Shown here: positions 8,042 to 16,426 of the stretch, one piece after another
Layout: every line of letters starts with the position of its first letter
How positions within the stretch are numbered: the first letter of the stretch is position 1
Source: Paraburkholderia phosphatilytica
GTDB taxonomy: Bacteria > Pseudomonadota > Gammaproteobacteria > Burkholderiales > Burkholderiaceae
Direction: 5' to 3'
Assembly (NCBI RefSeq): GCF_003443895.1
Contig: NZ_QQOA01000008.1
Location: 124,001 to 188,000 of the forward strand
Length of the DNA: 64,000 nucleotides
Translations under genes and position numbers: made by a program
The notes under the pieces: model-generated
Database searches by the model: none
What the model was told of the DNA's origin: nothing
What the model saw: the letters and a program-made list of their open reading frames with translations, nothing else

Positions 8042-8815
8042 ATGCAACTGAAAGACAAGGTCGCCATCGTCACGGGCGGTGGCGCCGGCATTGGCGAGGC
8101 GGTGGTTCGCCGGTATCTGCTGGAAGGCGCCAAAGTCGTCGTGGTGGATGTGAAAGCGAAGTCCGAGCTCGAATCGACGTACGCCGATGCGGACAAGGAC
8201 CGTTTGCTTCTGCTTCAGTCGGACATCACGAAACGCGAGAGCATCGACGAGGTTGTCAGATCGACCGTTGATCGTTTCGGCCGCGTCGACATCCTGTTCA
8301 ACAACGCTGCGATCTTCGATATGCGGCCGCTGCTCGAAGAATCGTGGGACATCTTCGATCGCGTGTTCGCGGTCAATGTGAAGGGGCTGTTCTTCCTGAT
8401 GCAGCGGGTGGCGCGACAGATGATCGAGCAGGGCGGCGGCAAGATCGTCAACATGTCGTCCCAGGCCGGTCGCCGCGGCGAAGCGCTGGTGTCGCACTAC
8501 TGCGCGAGCAAGGCGGCCGTCATCAGCTATACCCAGTCCGCGGCACTCGCGCTGGCTCCGCACCACATCAACGTGAACGCGATCGCGCCGGGCGTCATCG
8601 ATACGCCGATGTGGAAGGACGTCGATGCGCTCTTCGCGCGCTACGAGCATCGCCCGATCGGCGAGAAGAAGCGCCTCGTCGGCGAGGCCGTTCCGCTCGG
8701 ACGCATGGGTCGACCGGATGAACTGACAGGCGCGGCGGTTTTCCTCGCTTCAGCCGACGCCGACTACATCACCGCGCAGACGCTCAATGTGGACGGCGGC
8801 AACTGGATGAGCTGA
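8042..8815 (+). CDS. SDR polyol dehydrogenase, sorbitol/galactitol 2-dehydrogenase type (SmoS-like)
   Basis: 257 residues, classical SDR. NAD-binding TGGGAGIG at 12-19, NNAA motif near 92, catalytic Ser in NMSSQAGRRGEAL, YCASK catalytic pair and the C-terminal VDGGNWMS. The SQAGRRGEAL block and the NWMS end closely resemble bacterial sorbitol dehydrogenase SmoS/galactitol dehydrogenase as I remember them. It probably oxidises a hexitol (galactitol to tagatose, or sorbitol to fructose) with NAD. GAGGAGA 8 nt before the ATG is a strong ribosome site. It feeds the kinase and GatZ-type protein upstream. Confidence 0.85.
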   Translation: MQLKDKVAIVTGGGAGIGEAVVRRYLLEGAKVVVVDVKAKSELESTYADADKDRLLLLQSDITKRESIDEVVRSTVDRFGRVDILFNNAAIFDMRPLLEESWDIFDRVFAVNVKGLFFLMQRVARQMIEQGGGKIVNMSSQAGRRGEALVSHYCASKAAVISYTQSAALALAPHHINVNAIAPGVIDTPMWKDVDALFARYEHRPIGEKKRLVGEAVPLGRMGRPDELTGAAVFLASADADYITAQTLNVDGGNWMS

Positions 8816-8910
8816 CGAAGCTGGAAATACCTCGCTTCGTGACAGGTCTGCGCGAAGCGATGGTCGAAGACGCCAGGCCAATCAAAGCTAACGAACCACC
8901 GGAGACAGAC

Positions 8911-10245
8911 ATGAAACCCAAAGCCGCTTCGCGCCGGACAGTGTTACGCCGCGCAATCTTTGCAGGGGCGACCCTCTTCGCTGCCCAACTGGCAGGCGCA
9001 GCGACGTTGACGATCGCGACGCTGAACAATCCCGACATGCTTGAATTAAAGAAACTGTCGGCGAACTTCGAGAAGGCGAACCCGGACATCAAGCTCAACT
9101 GGGTGATCCTTGAAGAGAACGTGCTGCGCCAGCGCGCCACCACCGACATCACCACCAACAGCGGACAGTTCGACGTGGTCGCGATCGGCACCTACGAGGC
9201 GCCGCAATGGGGCAAACGCGGCTGGCTGGCGCCGATGAACAACCTGCCGGCGGACTACGATCTCGACGACGTCGTAAAGACGGCGCGCGACGGTCTGTCG
9301 TCGAACGGTCAACTGTGGGCGCTGCCGTTCTACGTCGAAAGCTCGATGACGTTCTACCGGAAAGATCTGTTCGCGGCGAAGGGGCTGACGATGCCGGACC
9401 AGCCTACCTACGACCAGATCAAGGAGTTCGCGGACAAGCTGACGGACAAGAGCAAGGAGACCTATGGCATCTGTCTGCGCGGCAAGGCCGGCTGGGGCGA
9501 GAACATGGCCTACGTGTCGACGCTCGTGAATACGTTCGGCGGCCGGTGGTTCGACGAAAACTGGAAGGCGCAGATCGACACGCCGGAGTGGAACAAGGCC
9601 ATCACGTTCTACTCCGATCTGCTCAAGAAGGATGGGCCTCCGGGCGCCAGCTCGAACGGCTTCAACGAAAACCTGACGCTCACGGCATCGGGCAAATGCG
9701 CGATGTGGATCGACGCAACGGTTGCGGCCGGCATGCTCTACAACAAGGCGCAGTCTCAGGTGGCGGACAAGATCGGCTTTGCGGCGGCGCCAGTCGCGGT
9801 GACACCGAAGGGCTCGCACTGGCTGTGGTCGTGGTCGTTCGCGATTCCGAAGACGTCGCGCTCGCAGGACGCGGCGAAGAAATTCGCGGAGTGGGCGACG
9901 TCGAAGCAGTACATCGAACTCGTCGCGAAAGACGAGGGCTGGGCGTCGGTGCCGCCGGGCACGCGCAAATCGACCTACGCGAATCCGGAATACAAGCAGG
10001 CAGCCCCGTTCGGCGACTTCGTGCTGAAGGCGATCGAGACGGCGAACCCGAACGATTCGACGCTGAAGAAGGTGCCGTACACAGGCGTCCAGTTTGTCGG
10101 GATTCCTGAATTCCAGTCGTTCGGAACGGTCGTGGGGCAGGCGATTGCTGGCGTCGTGGCGGGACAGACGGATGTGGGAAGTGCGCTGAAAGCGGCGAAC
10201 GCCGCGGCGGATCGTGCAGTCCGTCAGGCGGGTTACCAGAAGTAA
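8911..10245 (+). CDS. Periplasmic polyol/sugar-binding protein of an ABC importer (SmoE/MtlE type)
   Basis: 444 residues, family 1 extracellular solute-binding protein. The leader SRRTVLRRAIFAG resembles a twin-arginine signal and ends near AGA-A. The mature part has the polyol-binding-protein features LTIATLNNPDMLELKKL, FYVESSMTFYRKDLF and the SPPG-like GWASVPPGTRKSTY region. It should capture a hexitol in the periplasm. The usual permeases and ATPase (SmoF/G/K) are missing: the next gene is convergent after 67 bp. A start at 8839 is possible but the leader begins cleanly at 8911, with GGAG upstream. Confidence 0.87.
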   Translation: MKPKAASRRTVLRRAIFAGATLFAAQLAGAATLTIATLNNPDMLELKKLSANFEKANPDIKLNWVILEENVLRQRATTDITTNSGQFDVVAIGTYEAPQWGKRGWLAPMNNLPADYDLDDVVKTARDGLSSNGQLWALPFYVESSMTFYRKDLFAAKGLTMPDQPTYDQIKEFADKLTDKSKETYGICLRGKAGWGENMAYVSTLVNTFGGRWFDENWKAQIDTPEWNKAITFYSDLLKKDGPPGASSNGFNENLTLTASGKCAMWIDATVAAGMLYNKAQSQVADKIGFAAAPVAVTPKGSHWLWSWSFAIPKTSRSQDAAKKFAEWATSKQYIELVAKDEGWASVPPGTRKSTYANPEYKQAAPFGDFVLKAIETANPNDSTLKKVPYTGVQFVGIPEFQSFGTVVGQAIAGVVAGQTDVGSALKAANAAADRAVRQAGYQK

Positions 10246-10263
10246 GCCGGGGGACGCTGGAAT

Positions 10264-10298
10264 GCGGCGCGCGCCAACAACGAGTCTGCGCGCGCCGC
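10264..10298. terminator. Strong GC hairpin between convergent genes
   Basis: GCGGCGCGCGC (10264-10274) and GCGCGCGCCGC (10288-10298) are perfect 11-bp complements with a 13-nt loop. It sits in the 67-bp gap between convergent genes and may serve both. There is no T run, so it may protect or pause transcripts rather than terminate by itself. The same stem recurs at 31427-31453. Confidence 0.55.
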
Positions 10299-10312
10299 GC
10301 TTCCCGACGTCA

Positions 10313-11485
10313 CTAGTCCCGCACAATCGTTCCAGCAAACTCGACGCAATGCCGGCCAAGCTGTGCAACCTGCACACAGCCCAACAGTTGCTGCGTGGTG
10401 CGCAGTTCCTTCAGCAGAATCTCGAGCACATGCGACGCGCCATGCAGCCCGCGCGCGGCGACGCCATACAGCGGTGCCCGTCCGAGCAGCACGCCGCTCG
10501 CGCCCAGCGCAATCGCCTTCGCGACATGCGCGCCGCGCCGCACGCCGCCGTCGATGAACACCGCGAGCGCATCGCCCACTTCGTCCATCATCGCATCTAT
10601 CACCATCGGCAGCAGTTCGAGCGGTGCGAACGCGCCATCGAGCTGACGGCCGCCATGATTCGACACGACGATGCCGTCCGCGCCGTGCTCGCGCGCGAGC
10701 CGCGCATCGTCGACCGTCTGGATGCCCTTGACGATCACCGGGCCGCGCCAGTGCCGGCGAATCCAGTCGAGATCGCGCCAGCCGAGCGTGAGGTCCATCT
10801 GCCGGCTCAGCATCGCGGCATGGCGATTCAGGTTCGCGCGTTCGCCGACGCTGCGCGCGAGATTCTTTAGTTGCGGCGAGCCGTGTCGCACCATCTGCCA
10901 CGTCCAGCCCGGATGGCGCACGCAATCCGCGACGAGCCGGCCCGACAGGCGCAGCGGCAGCTTGAAGCCGTTGCGCACGTCGTGATCGCGGTTGCCGTGC
11001 ACCGGCGTGTCGACGGTCAGCATCAGCGTCGAGAAACCGGCGTCGCTCGCGCGCCGCATCATGTCCTCGGCGATCGCGCGGTTCTGCTGCACGTAGAGCT
11101 GCAGCCAGAGATCGCCGTGAGGTGCGGCGGCGCGCACGTCTTCCAGCAACGACGTCGACGCGGTGGACAGCGCGAACGGCAATCCCGCCGCAGCGGCAGC
11201 CTGTGCGAGCAGTTCATCGGCATGCGGCCAGAACAGTCCGTTGAGTCCGGTCGGCCCGACGACCATCGGCGCGGCCGCGGTGCGTCCGAACAGCGTCGTC
11301 GCGGTCGAACACTCCGATACGTCGGTCATCACGCGCGGCCGGAAACACCACGCGCCCCACGCGTCGCGATTGCGCTTCAGCGTGAGGCCATCTTCGGCGC
11401 CGCCCTCCAGATAATCGAACGCGAGCCGCGACAGACGGCAGCGCGCCGCGCTTCGATAATCGTCGACGGACGCAGGCGTCGTCAT
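10313..11485 (-). CDS. FMN-dependent alpha-hydroxyacid dehydrogenase (L-lactate/mandelate dehydrogenase family)
   Basis: 390 residues. Family residues are intact: Tyr131 in LQLYVQQ, Asp160 in LTVDTPVHGNRD, Lys253 in VIVKGIQ, the catalytic His277 and Arg280 in VVSNHGGRQLDG, and the FMN-phosphate loop IDGGVRRG. It oxidises an L-2-hydroxyacid to the 2-keto acid; the acceptor (quinone, oxygen or cytochrome) cannot be told. A GGAGGAG site precedes the ATG at 11485; a longer frame to 11635 lacks a site. It diverges from an IclR regulator, with an operator-like palindrome between them. Confidence 0.88.
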   Translation of the reverse strand: MTTPASVDDYRSAARCRLSRLAFDYLEGGAEDGLTLKRNRDAWGAWCFRPRVMTDVSECSTATTLFGRTAAAPMVVGPTGLNGLFWPHADELLAQAAAAAGLPFALSTASTSLLEDVRAAAPHGDLWLQLYVQQNRAIAEDMMRRASDAGFSTLMLTVDTPVHGNRDHDVRNGFKLPLRLSGRLVADCVRHPGWTWQMVRHGSPQLKNLARSVGERANLNRHAAMLSRQMDLTLGWRDLDWIRRHWRGPVIVKGIQTVDDARLAREHGADGIVVSNHGGRQLDGAFAPLELLPMVIDAMMDEVGDALAVFIDGGVRRGAHVAKAIALGASGVLLGRAPLYGVAARGLHGASHVLEILLKELRTTQQLLGCVQVAQLGRHCVEFAGTIVRD

Positions 11486-11516
11486 CGCTCCTCCATGCGG
11501 CCGCTCGCGCCGCGTT

Positions 11517-11531
11517 GATTGCATTACAATC
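11517..11531. promoter_or_regulatory. GATTG-N5-CAATC palindrome, candidate IclR operator
   Basis: Perfect 5-5-5 inverted repeat GATTGCATTACAATC between the divergent hydroxyacid dehydrogenase and IclR genes. A related 15-mer (11 of 15 identical) lies at 19127-19141, upstream of the leftward FAD-oxidase/importer operon. Confidence 0.55.
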
Positions 11532-11568
11532 GATCCGTTCGCAGTCCAATATCGATCGATCTCACACG

Positions 11569-12471
11569 ATGCCGAAAAGCACGTCCCGTCCGGCCAGCGA
11601 AGCGGCGCCCAGAACGCGCGCCAAACCGGGCGCACAATCCAGCATCAAGCCGGGCGCGAATTTAGTCGCTAAATCGAGCGCAAAGCTGCGCGAGGAACGC
11701 TCGACGCTGTTCATCGGCTCCACCGAAAAAACCTTCCAGGTGCTGCACGCGTTCGACGGACCCAACCGTCACATGACGCTCGTCGACATCGCGCGCGCGG
11801 CGCAGCTCGATCGCAGCGCAACGCAGCGCGTCGTGCACACGCTCGAAGCGCTTGGCTACCTGGTCCGGGTGCCCGATACGCGCGCGTACGGGCTCACCAC
11901 CAAGGTCCTGCAGTTTTCCTACAACTACATCCGCGCGAACGAACTCGTCGACAAGGCCTCGCCGTACCTGCTCGACATGAGCCGCCATCTGGGCGAAACC
12001 GCGAACCTGCTCGAACTCGACGGCCACGAGATCGTGTTCGTCGCGCGCTTTCCGGGGCGTCATCTCGTCAACATCGACATCGTGGTGGGCGCGCGTCTGC
12101 CGGCCATGTTCACCGCCGCAGGCATCGCGATCCTGTCGCGCCTGCCGGAGCCGCACGTAAAGCAGATCCTCGCGCAGACCCGGCTCGATCCGATCACGCA
12201 CTACACCGAAACGCATCCCGATAAGCTGCTCGAACGCATTCGCGCGGTGTCGCGGCGCGGCTATGCGGTGATCGAGAACGAGACCGTGCTCGGCGACATC
12301 TCGGTTGCCGCGCCGATTACCGATCACGGCGGCACCGCGGTCGCCGCCATCAACATCGCGGTGCCGACGTCGCGCTGGACGGTGGAGCGCGTCGAGGCGG
12401 AGCTCGCGAAGCACGTGCAGGTAGCGGCGACCTCGATCTCGAAGTCGCGGCTATCGGGTTTCCGGCGCTAG
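11569..12471 (+). CDS. IclR-family transcriptional regulator
   Basis: About 300 residues. A basic, low-complexity tail (residues 1-45, rich in Ala/Lys/Ser/Pro) precedes the winged helix (TEKTFQVLHAF, then MTLVDIARAAQLDRSATQRVVHTLEALGYL). The C-terminal two-thirds is the IclR effector-binding domain with LLELDGHEIVFVAR and RGYAVIENETVLGDISVAAP. The effector is probably a carboxylic acid of the flanking hydroxyacid pathway. It is divergent from the hydroxyacid dehydrogenase. A start at 11515 would extend the tail through the palindrome and is less likely. Confidence 0.87.
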   Translation: MPKSTSRPASEAAPRTRAKPGAQSSIKPGANLVAKSSAKLREERSTLFIGSTEKTFQVLHAFDGPNRHMTLVDIARAAQLDRSATQRVVHTLEALGYLVRVPDTRAYGLTTKVLQFSYNYIRANELVDKASPYLLDMSRHLGETANLLELDGHEIVFVARFPGRHLVNIDIVVGARLPAMFTAAGIAILSRLPEPHVKQILAQTRLDPITHYTETHPDKLLERIRAVSRRGYAVIENETVLGDISVAAPITDHGGTAVAAINIAVPTSRWTVERVEAELAKHVQVAATSISKSRLSGFRR

Positions 12472-12496
12472 GCTTCGATCACACGTATCGCGCACA

Positions 12497-13402
12497 TCAA
12501 GCGCCGCGTTCATGCAGCGCAAGCTGCTTTTCGAGCTCTGCGCGCAGTTGCTCGACGAGCGTCGAATCCGGCTGCACGAGCGGCGCGAGCATCACTGGCG
12601 CATGCACGCCGATCAGATCCAGCACCGCCTTCATCGGCCCCGGATTCGTCTCCGCGAAGGCCATGTTGAGCAGCGGAATCAGCGAGCGGTGCAGCGCGAG
12701 CGCTTCTTCAGTCTTGCCCTGTGACGCGAGCGTATGGATCGCGCGCCATGCGGTGGGCAGCAAGGTCGCCGTCACGACGATGCCGCCACGCGCACCGGCC
12801 GCGACGTGCAGTGGAAACAGCGTGTCTTCGCCGCTCAGCATCGAGAACGAATCGTCGACGGCGGAGACGGTGCGCAGGAAATGCCACATGTCGGTGTTGC
12901 ACGCCTTCATGCCGATGATGCGTTCGTGCCGCGACAGCTCCGCGAGCACCTCCGGCGCGATCGCGATGCGCGTGCGATACGGAATCTCGTAGATCAGGAT
13001 CGGCAGCGGCGATTCGTCCGCGTAGCGCAGGTAGTAGTCGCGAATGCCGGCCTGAGTCGGATTCGTGTAGTAGGGCGTCAGCACCAGCAAACCGTCCACG
13101 CCTGCCGCCGCGAAATCGCGCGCGGCCTGCATCGCATCGTGATAGCCGGGGTCGAGCACGCCCGCGATCACCGGCACGCGGCCTTCTGCTTCGCGCGCGG
13201 TGATCTCGGCCATCCGGATGCGCTCCGCGCGCGACAGCGCGCCATATTCGCCGGTGCCGCCGAGCGGCACCACGCCGTCGATGCCCTGCTTCAGCAGATA
13301 GCGCAGCAACGCGCGCGCGGCTTCGGCATCGACCGTATCGTCCGCGTGCACGGGAGTCGGAATCGCGGGCAGGATGCCTTGCAGTTGTCGGGAGGAAAGC
13401 AT
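12497..13402 (-). CDS. DapA/NanA-superfamily class I aldolase
   Basis: 301 residues, standard for the family. Schiff-base Lys166 lies in IIGMKACNTD, the proton-relay Tyr138 in LIYEIPYRT and the carboxylate-binding loop GGTGEYG at 48-54. The superfamily makes or splits 2-keto acids through a pyruvate Schiff base (dihydrodipicolinate synthase, N-acetylneuraminate lyase, keto-deoxy sugar-acid aldolases, 4-hydroxy-2-oxoglutarate aldolase). The catabolic setting with two hydroxyacid oxidases favours retro-aldol cleavage of a 2-keto acid to pyruvate plus an aldehyde. It is the last gene of the leftward operon starting at 19040. Confidence 0.85.
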   Translation of the reverse strand: MLSSRQLQGILPAIPTPVHADDTVDAEAARALLRYLLKQGIDGVVPLGGTGEYGALSRAERIRMAEITAREAEGRVPVIAGVLDPGYHDAMQAARDFAAAGVDGLLVLTPYYTNPTQAGIRDYYLRYADESPLPILIYEIPYRTRIAIAPEVLAELSRHERIIGMKACNTDMWHFLRTVSAVDDSFSMLSGEDTLFPLHVAAGARGGIVVTATLLPTAWRAIHTLASQGKTEEALALHRSLIPLLNMAFAETNPGPMKAVLDLIGVHAPVMLAPLVQPDSTLVEQLRAELEKQLALHERGA

Positions 13403-13437
13403 GAAGGAGTCTCTCGAGTAAGGTTCAGGATCGGAAT

Positions 13438-15240
13438 TCAGGAGGCGAGGCTGCGCCGCCGCAGGCGGTCCGCAACCGTGATCAGGATGGCGATGAAGAC
13501 GAACAGGCAGGTCGACACCGCGGCAATCACCGGCGAGATCTGCATCGTGATCTCGTCCCAGAACTGCTTCGGCAAGGTCGTGCTCAGGCCGCCCGACGTG
13601 AAGAGCGCGATCGTCAGTTCATCGAACGATGTCGCGAACGCGAACAGGAACGACGACAGCAGCCCGGCCGCGAGCAGCGGGAACGTGACGCGCCGCAACG
13701 CGACCGCGGGGCGCGCGCCGAGGCTGTACGCGGCGAGATCGAGGCGTGTGTCGTAGTTGCGCAGCACGGCCATCGTCGTGATCACCACGTACGGCACCGC
13801 GACCACGGTATGCGCGAGCATCAGCCCGAGCGACGAACCCACCAGCCCGATCTTCGCGTAGAAATAGAACACGCCCACCGCGAAGATCATGCGCGGCACG
13901 ATCAGCGGCGCCAGCACGAAGCCGAGCATCGCTGACTTGCCGCGCAGGTCGCCGCGCACCAGCAGGAATGCAACCGGCGTGCCGATCAGCATCGACAGCA
14001 GGCCCGTGCCGATGCCGACCAGCATCGAGCGAGTAACCGCCTGCATCCACAACGGCGAAGCGAGCACCTGCTGGTACCACTGCAGCGACACGCCATGCGG
14101 CGGCCATGCGAGCCCCGACGCCGAATCGAACGACAGCGGAATCATCAGGAAGGCCGGCGCGCTCAGGAACACCAGCAACAGCAGCACGACGAGACGCAGC
14201 ACGAGGCCTGGCTGATCGCCCGCGCGGCGACGGCGCTTCGGCAGGATGCGGAGCAGCAGATCGGTGGCGTGGCCGAGCGCGGTGAGCACCGCGGCGCCCG
14301 CCTTGCGGCCGAAGCCGAGACGCTGTGGCCGGCTCGCGGAAGGCGCGCCGCCCGCCATCGTCGAGAGGCCGACGAAGCGGTCGTAGATCACGAACACGAC
14401 CAGCACGACAGCGAGCAGCAGCACCGAGATCGCGCCGGCGAAACCCCAGTTCAGCGCCTGCATCACCTGATCGATGATGAGTTGCGTAATCATCGTCTGA
14501 TGGCGGCCGCCCAGCAGTGCCGGCGTAATGAAGAAGCCGATCGCCGTGACGAACACCATCAATGCGCCCGCCGCGACGCCGGGCAGCGACAGCGGGAAAT
14601 ACACCTTCCAGAACACGGTGCCGGGACGCGCGCCGAGCGTCGCCGCCGCGGCGGGCAGACGGCGGTCGATGTTTTCCATCACCGATAGCATGGTCAGCAC
14701 AGCCATCGGCATCAACGCGTGCACCATGCCGACGATCACCGCGGGAAAGTTGTACAGCAGGTCGAGCGGCCGGTCGATGATGCCCAGATGCAGCAGCACC
14801 CAGTTGATCACGCCAGTGCGTCCCAGCAGCACGACCCAGCCGAACGTCCGCACGAGAAAGCTGGTCCAGAACGACAGCAGCACCCAGAACAGCAGCCGGT
14901 TCTTGCGCTCGCGCGGCAACATCGAAATGAGCCACGCGATCGGGTAGCCGGTGAGCACGGAGAAGCACGTCGTCCAGAACGACACCTTCAGCGTGATCAG
15001 CAGCACGTCCACATACACCGGCGACGCGAAGAGCCGCCGGTATTCGGCAAACGTCAGCCCGTGGCTGTCGTGCACGCTCAACAGCAGCAACTGCCCGACC
15101 GGAAAGACGAGCATCACCGCGAGCAGGATCAGCAGCGGCGCACACATCAGCGCGGCGCGCAGGCGGCGGTTCCGGCGCGCGCGGTGCGCGGGCCGCGATG
15201 CGGGCTCGGACGTAGGCGCGGCGAGGGTCACGGGATTCAT
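13438..15240 (-). CDS. ABC importer permease, PotB-PotC type fusion
   Basis: 600 residues with two complete permease halves. The N-terminal half (about 30-300) matches PotB-type permeases with the EAA-like loop AAAATLGARPGTVFWKVYFPLSLPG. The C-terminal half (about 345-595) matches PotC with AAYSLGARPAVALRRVTFPLL. A charged linker near 305-340 (KRRRRAGDQ) joins them. Normally these are two genes; here one polypeptide would make the whole inner-membrane channel. It starts 3 bp after the ATPase stop, with GGAG 6 nt before its ATG. Family members import polyamines, but also many other small organic solutes. Confidence 0.88.
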   Translation of the reverse strand: MNPVTLAAPTSEPASRPAHRARRNRRLRAALMCAPLLILLAVMLVFPVGQLLLLSVHDSHGLTFAEYRRLFASPVYVDVLLITLKVSFWTTCFSVLTGYPIAWLISMLPRERKNRLLFWVLLSFWTSFLVRTFGWVVLLGRTGVINWVLLHLGIIDRPLDLLYNFPAVIVGMVHALMPMAVLTMLSVMENIDRRLPAAAATLGARPGTVFWKVYFPLSLPGVAAGALMVFVTAIGFFITPALLGGRHQTMITQLIIDQVMQALNWGFAGAISVLLLAVVLVVFVIYDRFVGLSTMAGGAPSASRPQRLGFGRKAGAAVLTALGHATDLLLRILPKRRRRAGDQPGLVLRLVVLLLLVFLSAPAFLMIPLSFDSASGLAWPPHGVSLQWYQQVLASPLWMQAVTRSMLVGIGTGLLSMLIGTPVAFLLVRGDLRGKSAMLGFVLAPLIVPRMIFAVGVFYFYAKIGLVGSSLGLMLAHTVVAVPYVVITTMAVLRNYDTRLDLAAYSLGARPAVALRRVTFPLLAAGLLSSFLFAFATSFDELTIALFTSGGLSTTLPKQFWDEITMQISPVIAAVSTCLFVFIAILITVADRLRRRSLAS

Positions 15241-15243
15241 CGC

Positions 15244-16350
15244 TTACTCCGCGATCGCGACCGCGTCGCCGGGCTGCCAGGACACGCCGAGCGTCTGGCC
15301 GATCTCGTAACGCGCGCCCGACGGGCTGGTCGGGAACGCCGCGACAAGCGGCGGCGCGTCGGGCAGCTGCGGCTTCAGATAGAGACGCGTCATGCTGCCG
15401 CTCACCATGATGTCGGCGAGCTTCGCTGGCAGCGCGCTGTTGCCTGCGTCGCCGTTGCCTGCGTGTTCGTGCGTGGCGTGGATCCTCAGGTTCTGCGGGC
15501 GCAGCATCAGCTTCACGTTGCCGCCATGACGGATCGCCGGGTCGTAGGCCATTGCCTGCGCGTGTCCGACGCCAGCAAGGTTCACGCGCACCGCGTCGCC
15601 GTCGCGCGCGGTCACGATCGCATCCAGCAGATTCGATTCGCCGAGAAAGTCCGCGACGAACACGCTCTTCGGCCGGAAGTACAGCTCGTCCGGCGTGCCG
15701 AGTTGCGCGATCGAACCGGCGTTCATCAGGCAGATGCGATCCGACATCGTCATCGCTTCTTCCTGGTCGTGCGTCACGTAGACGATCGTCGTGCCGAGCT
15801 CGCGATGGATGCGCTTGATCTCGAGCTGCATGTGATCGCGCAGCTTCTTGTCGAGCGCGCCGAGCGGCTCGTCCATCAGGATGATCGACGGCCGGTACAC
15901 CATGCAGCGCGCGAGCGCGATGCGCTGCTGCTGGCCGCCCGAGAGTTCGCGCGGAAAGCGCTCCGCGACGTGCGGCAGATGCACCATCTCCAGCGCGTCC
16001 ATCACCTTGGCGCGGGCGTTTTTCGCATCGGTGCCGCGCATCTGCAGCGGAAACGCGATGTTCTCGGCCACGGTCATGTGCGGAAACAGCGCGTAGTTCT
16101 GGAACACCATGCCGATGTCGCGCTCGTACGGCGCGCCGTACGTCACGTCCTCGCCGTTGATGCGGATCTGCCCCGCGTCCGGCTCGGCGAGGCCCGCGAT
16201 CAGGCTCAGGAGCGTCGTCTTGCCGGAGCCGCTCGGGCCGAGCAAGGTGAGGAACTCGCCGTGCGCGACGTCGAGATCGGTCGGCGCGAGCGCGACGAAT
16301 TCGCCGTAGCGCTTGCACAGGCCGGTGATCTGAAGGTTCGAGGCGGGCAT
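15244..16350 (-). CDS. ABC importer ATPase, PotA type
   Basis: 368 residues. Walker A GPSGSGKT (38-45), Q-loop FQNYALFP, signature LSGGQQQR (136-143), Walker B ILMDEP and the H-loop YVTHDQEEA are all intact, followed by a C-terminal TOBE domain (about 285-365). It powers the fused permease encoded 3 bp downstream. GGGAG is 9 nt before the ATG at 16350; a longer frame to 16422 has no such site. Confidence 0.9.
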   Translation of the reverse strand: MPASNLQITGLCKRYGEFVALAPTDLDVAHGEFLTLLGPSGSGKTTLLSLIAGLAEPDAGQIRINGEDVTYGAPYERDIGMVFQNYALFPHMTVAENIAFPLQMRGTDAKNARAKVMDALEMVHLPHVAERFPRELSGGQQQRIALARCMVYRPSIILMDEPLGALDKKLRDHMQLEIKRIHRELGTTIVYVTHDQEEAMTMSDRICLMNAGSIAQLGTPDELYFRPKSVFVADFLGESNLLDAIVTARDGDAVRVNLAGVGHAQAMAYDPAIRHGGNVKLMLRPQNLRIHATHEHAGNGDAGNSALPAKLADIMVSGSMTRLYLKPQLPDAPPLVAAFPTSPSGARYEIGQTLGVSWQPGDAVAIAE

Positions 16351-16426
16351 GACGATCGGCTCCCGGTGAATCGAGAAACGGTACGGACAACGAAGCAACG
16401 GCGGAACATCGGCGACACGCAAAAGA

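Noticed and set aside
13619..16390. A 923-codon open frame overlapping the permease and ATPase genes in another frame
   Set aside because: Arg/Ala-rich composition with no domain; the alternative frames encode a full PotA-type ATPase and fused permease.
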